From the NCBI RefSeq assembly GCF_022179645.1, contig NZ_BPRA01000010.1, positions 124,001 to 188,000 of the forward strand: a stretch of DNA of 64,000 nt. The letters run 5' to 3'. A program made the translations under genes and the position numbers. Source of the DNA: Methylobacterium thuringiense (lineage in GTDB: Bacteria; Pseudomonadota; Alphaproteobacteria; Rhizobiales; Beijerinckiaceae). Positions within the stretch are counted from its first letter, which is position 1. Each line of letters begins with the position of its first letter. Below the pieces are notes generated by a model. It did not search any database and was not told the DNA's origin. It was given only the letters and a program-made list of their open reading frames with translations. This document shows, one piece after another, positions 63,658 through 64,000 of this stretch.

Positions 63658-64000
63658 ATGCCGCGTCAGCTCCTGTCGACTGCCGCACTGCTCGCGCTCA
63701 GCTTCGGACTCGGGGCCTGCGGCTCGGGGCGCTTCGACGGGCCCTCCGCCCGCGCGCCCCGGCTTCAGCCTTCGCCCGAGCCCTATGCGGCGGCGCCCTC
63801 CGGCGCCGTGACGAGCGCGCCGCTGGCCCCGCCGCCCGGCGCCACGGCCGAGGCCGCGCCGCTCGGCGCCGGCGTCGTCGCCTCGGCCCCGCCGCCCGTC
63901 GTCTCGGAACCCGTGCTGCCGCCGACGCCCCCGCCCGTGGTGGCCACCGGCCGCTCCTCCGTCGTCGGCGGCTGGAACGCCACGGACGCGAACGGCAGCT
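63658..64000 (+). CDS. Partial lipoprotein, Inh/Omp19-like protease inhibitor family
   Basis: The gene runs off the right edge after ~114 codons. The start MPRQLLSTAALLALSFG leads to a lipobox LGAC with Cys21 as the lipid site. A Pro/Ala-rich linker follows, and the last residues, SVVGGWNATDANG, look like the start of an Inh/Omp19-type beta-barrel inhibitor domain. The domain is incomplete, so the call is tentative. Confidence 0.6.
   Translation, partial: MPRQLLSTAALLALSFGLGACGSGRFDGPSARAPRLQPSPEPYAAAPSGAVTSAPLAPPPGATAEAAPLGAGVVASAPPPVVSEPVLPPTPPPVVATGRSSVVGGWNATDANGS

Overview
The window is chromosomal DNA of a high-GC alphaproteobacterium. Gene content and protein style best fit the Methylobacterium/Methylorubrum group of the Hyphomicrobiales: sdhCDAB, a CheZ-like phosphatase, DUF1489, two DUF6894 proteins, a YcjX/YcjF pair, an mntR/mntH pair, the transglutaminase/ATP-grasp/alpha-E cluster and a giant apolipoprotein-like coiled-coil protein. 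This assignment rests on recognition, not on a search. No rRNA, tRNA, CRISPR array or intact insertion sequence was found.

Layout. 1-1.8 kb: a cut-off permease gene and an MFS transporter that carries an in-frame palindromic repeat. 1.8-5.7 kb: an AT-richer island with a three-gene operon that looks like an ABC-three-component (ABC-3C) conflict system (Mrr-type nuclease effector, middle component, SMC-like ATPase). The ATPase gene has an in-frame TGA five codons after the end of its Walker A motif. 6-14 kb: CheZ-like protein, DUF1489, and a ~2,170-residue coiled-coil membrane protein with exact-period 165-bp tandem repeats. 14-31 kb: Hpt protein, ferredoxin, CoxE-like VWA protein and its likely MoxR partner (about 6 kb apart), a CPA2 antiporter, a PIN toxin-antitoxin pair, an acetyltransferase, an aldo/keto reductase, SixA, a compact RHH / 63-residue / DUF6414 overlapping operon, and YcjX-YcjF.

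31-41 kb looks like accessory DNA: a 1.1-kb gene-free stretch, a double beta-barrel outer-membrane protein, a carboxylesterase, copper delivery proteins (SCO, PCuAC), and two divergent regulator/SDR pairs, one with a clear inverted-repeat operator. 41-51 kb: small Cys-rich proteins, DUF2147, a zinc metallopeptidase and the three-gene transglutaminase/ATP-grasp/alpha-E operon. 51-58 kb: an ACP plus acyl-adenylate ligase pair, small proteins including one below 60 residues, the MntR/MntH manganese unit with a palindromic MntR-like box, and a LysR regulator divergent from an SLC13 carrier. 59-63.4 kb: the succinate dehydrogenase operon, with a methyltransferase gene lying between sdhA and sdhB. 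The right edge cuts an Inh/Omp19-like lipoprotein gene.

The most interesting items are the ABC-3C island with its interrupted ATPase, the RHH/63-residue/DUF6414 operon, the repeat inside the MFS gene, and the methyltransferase inside the sdh operon.
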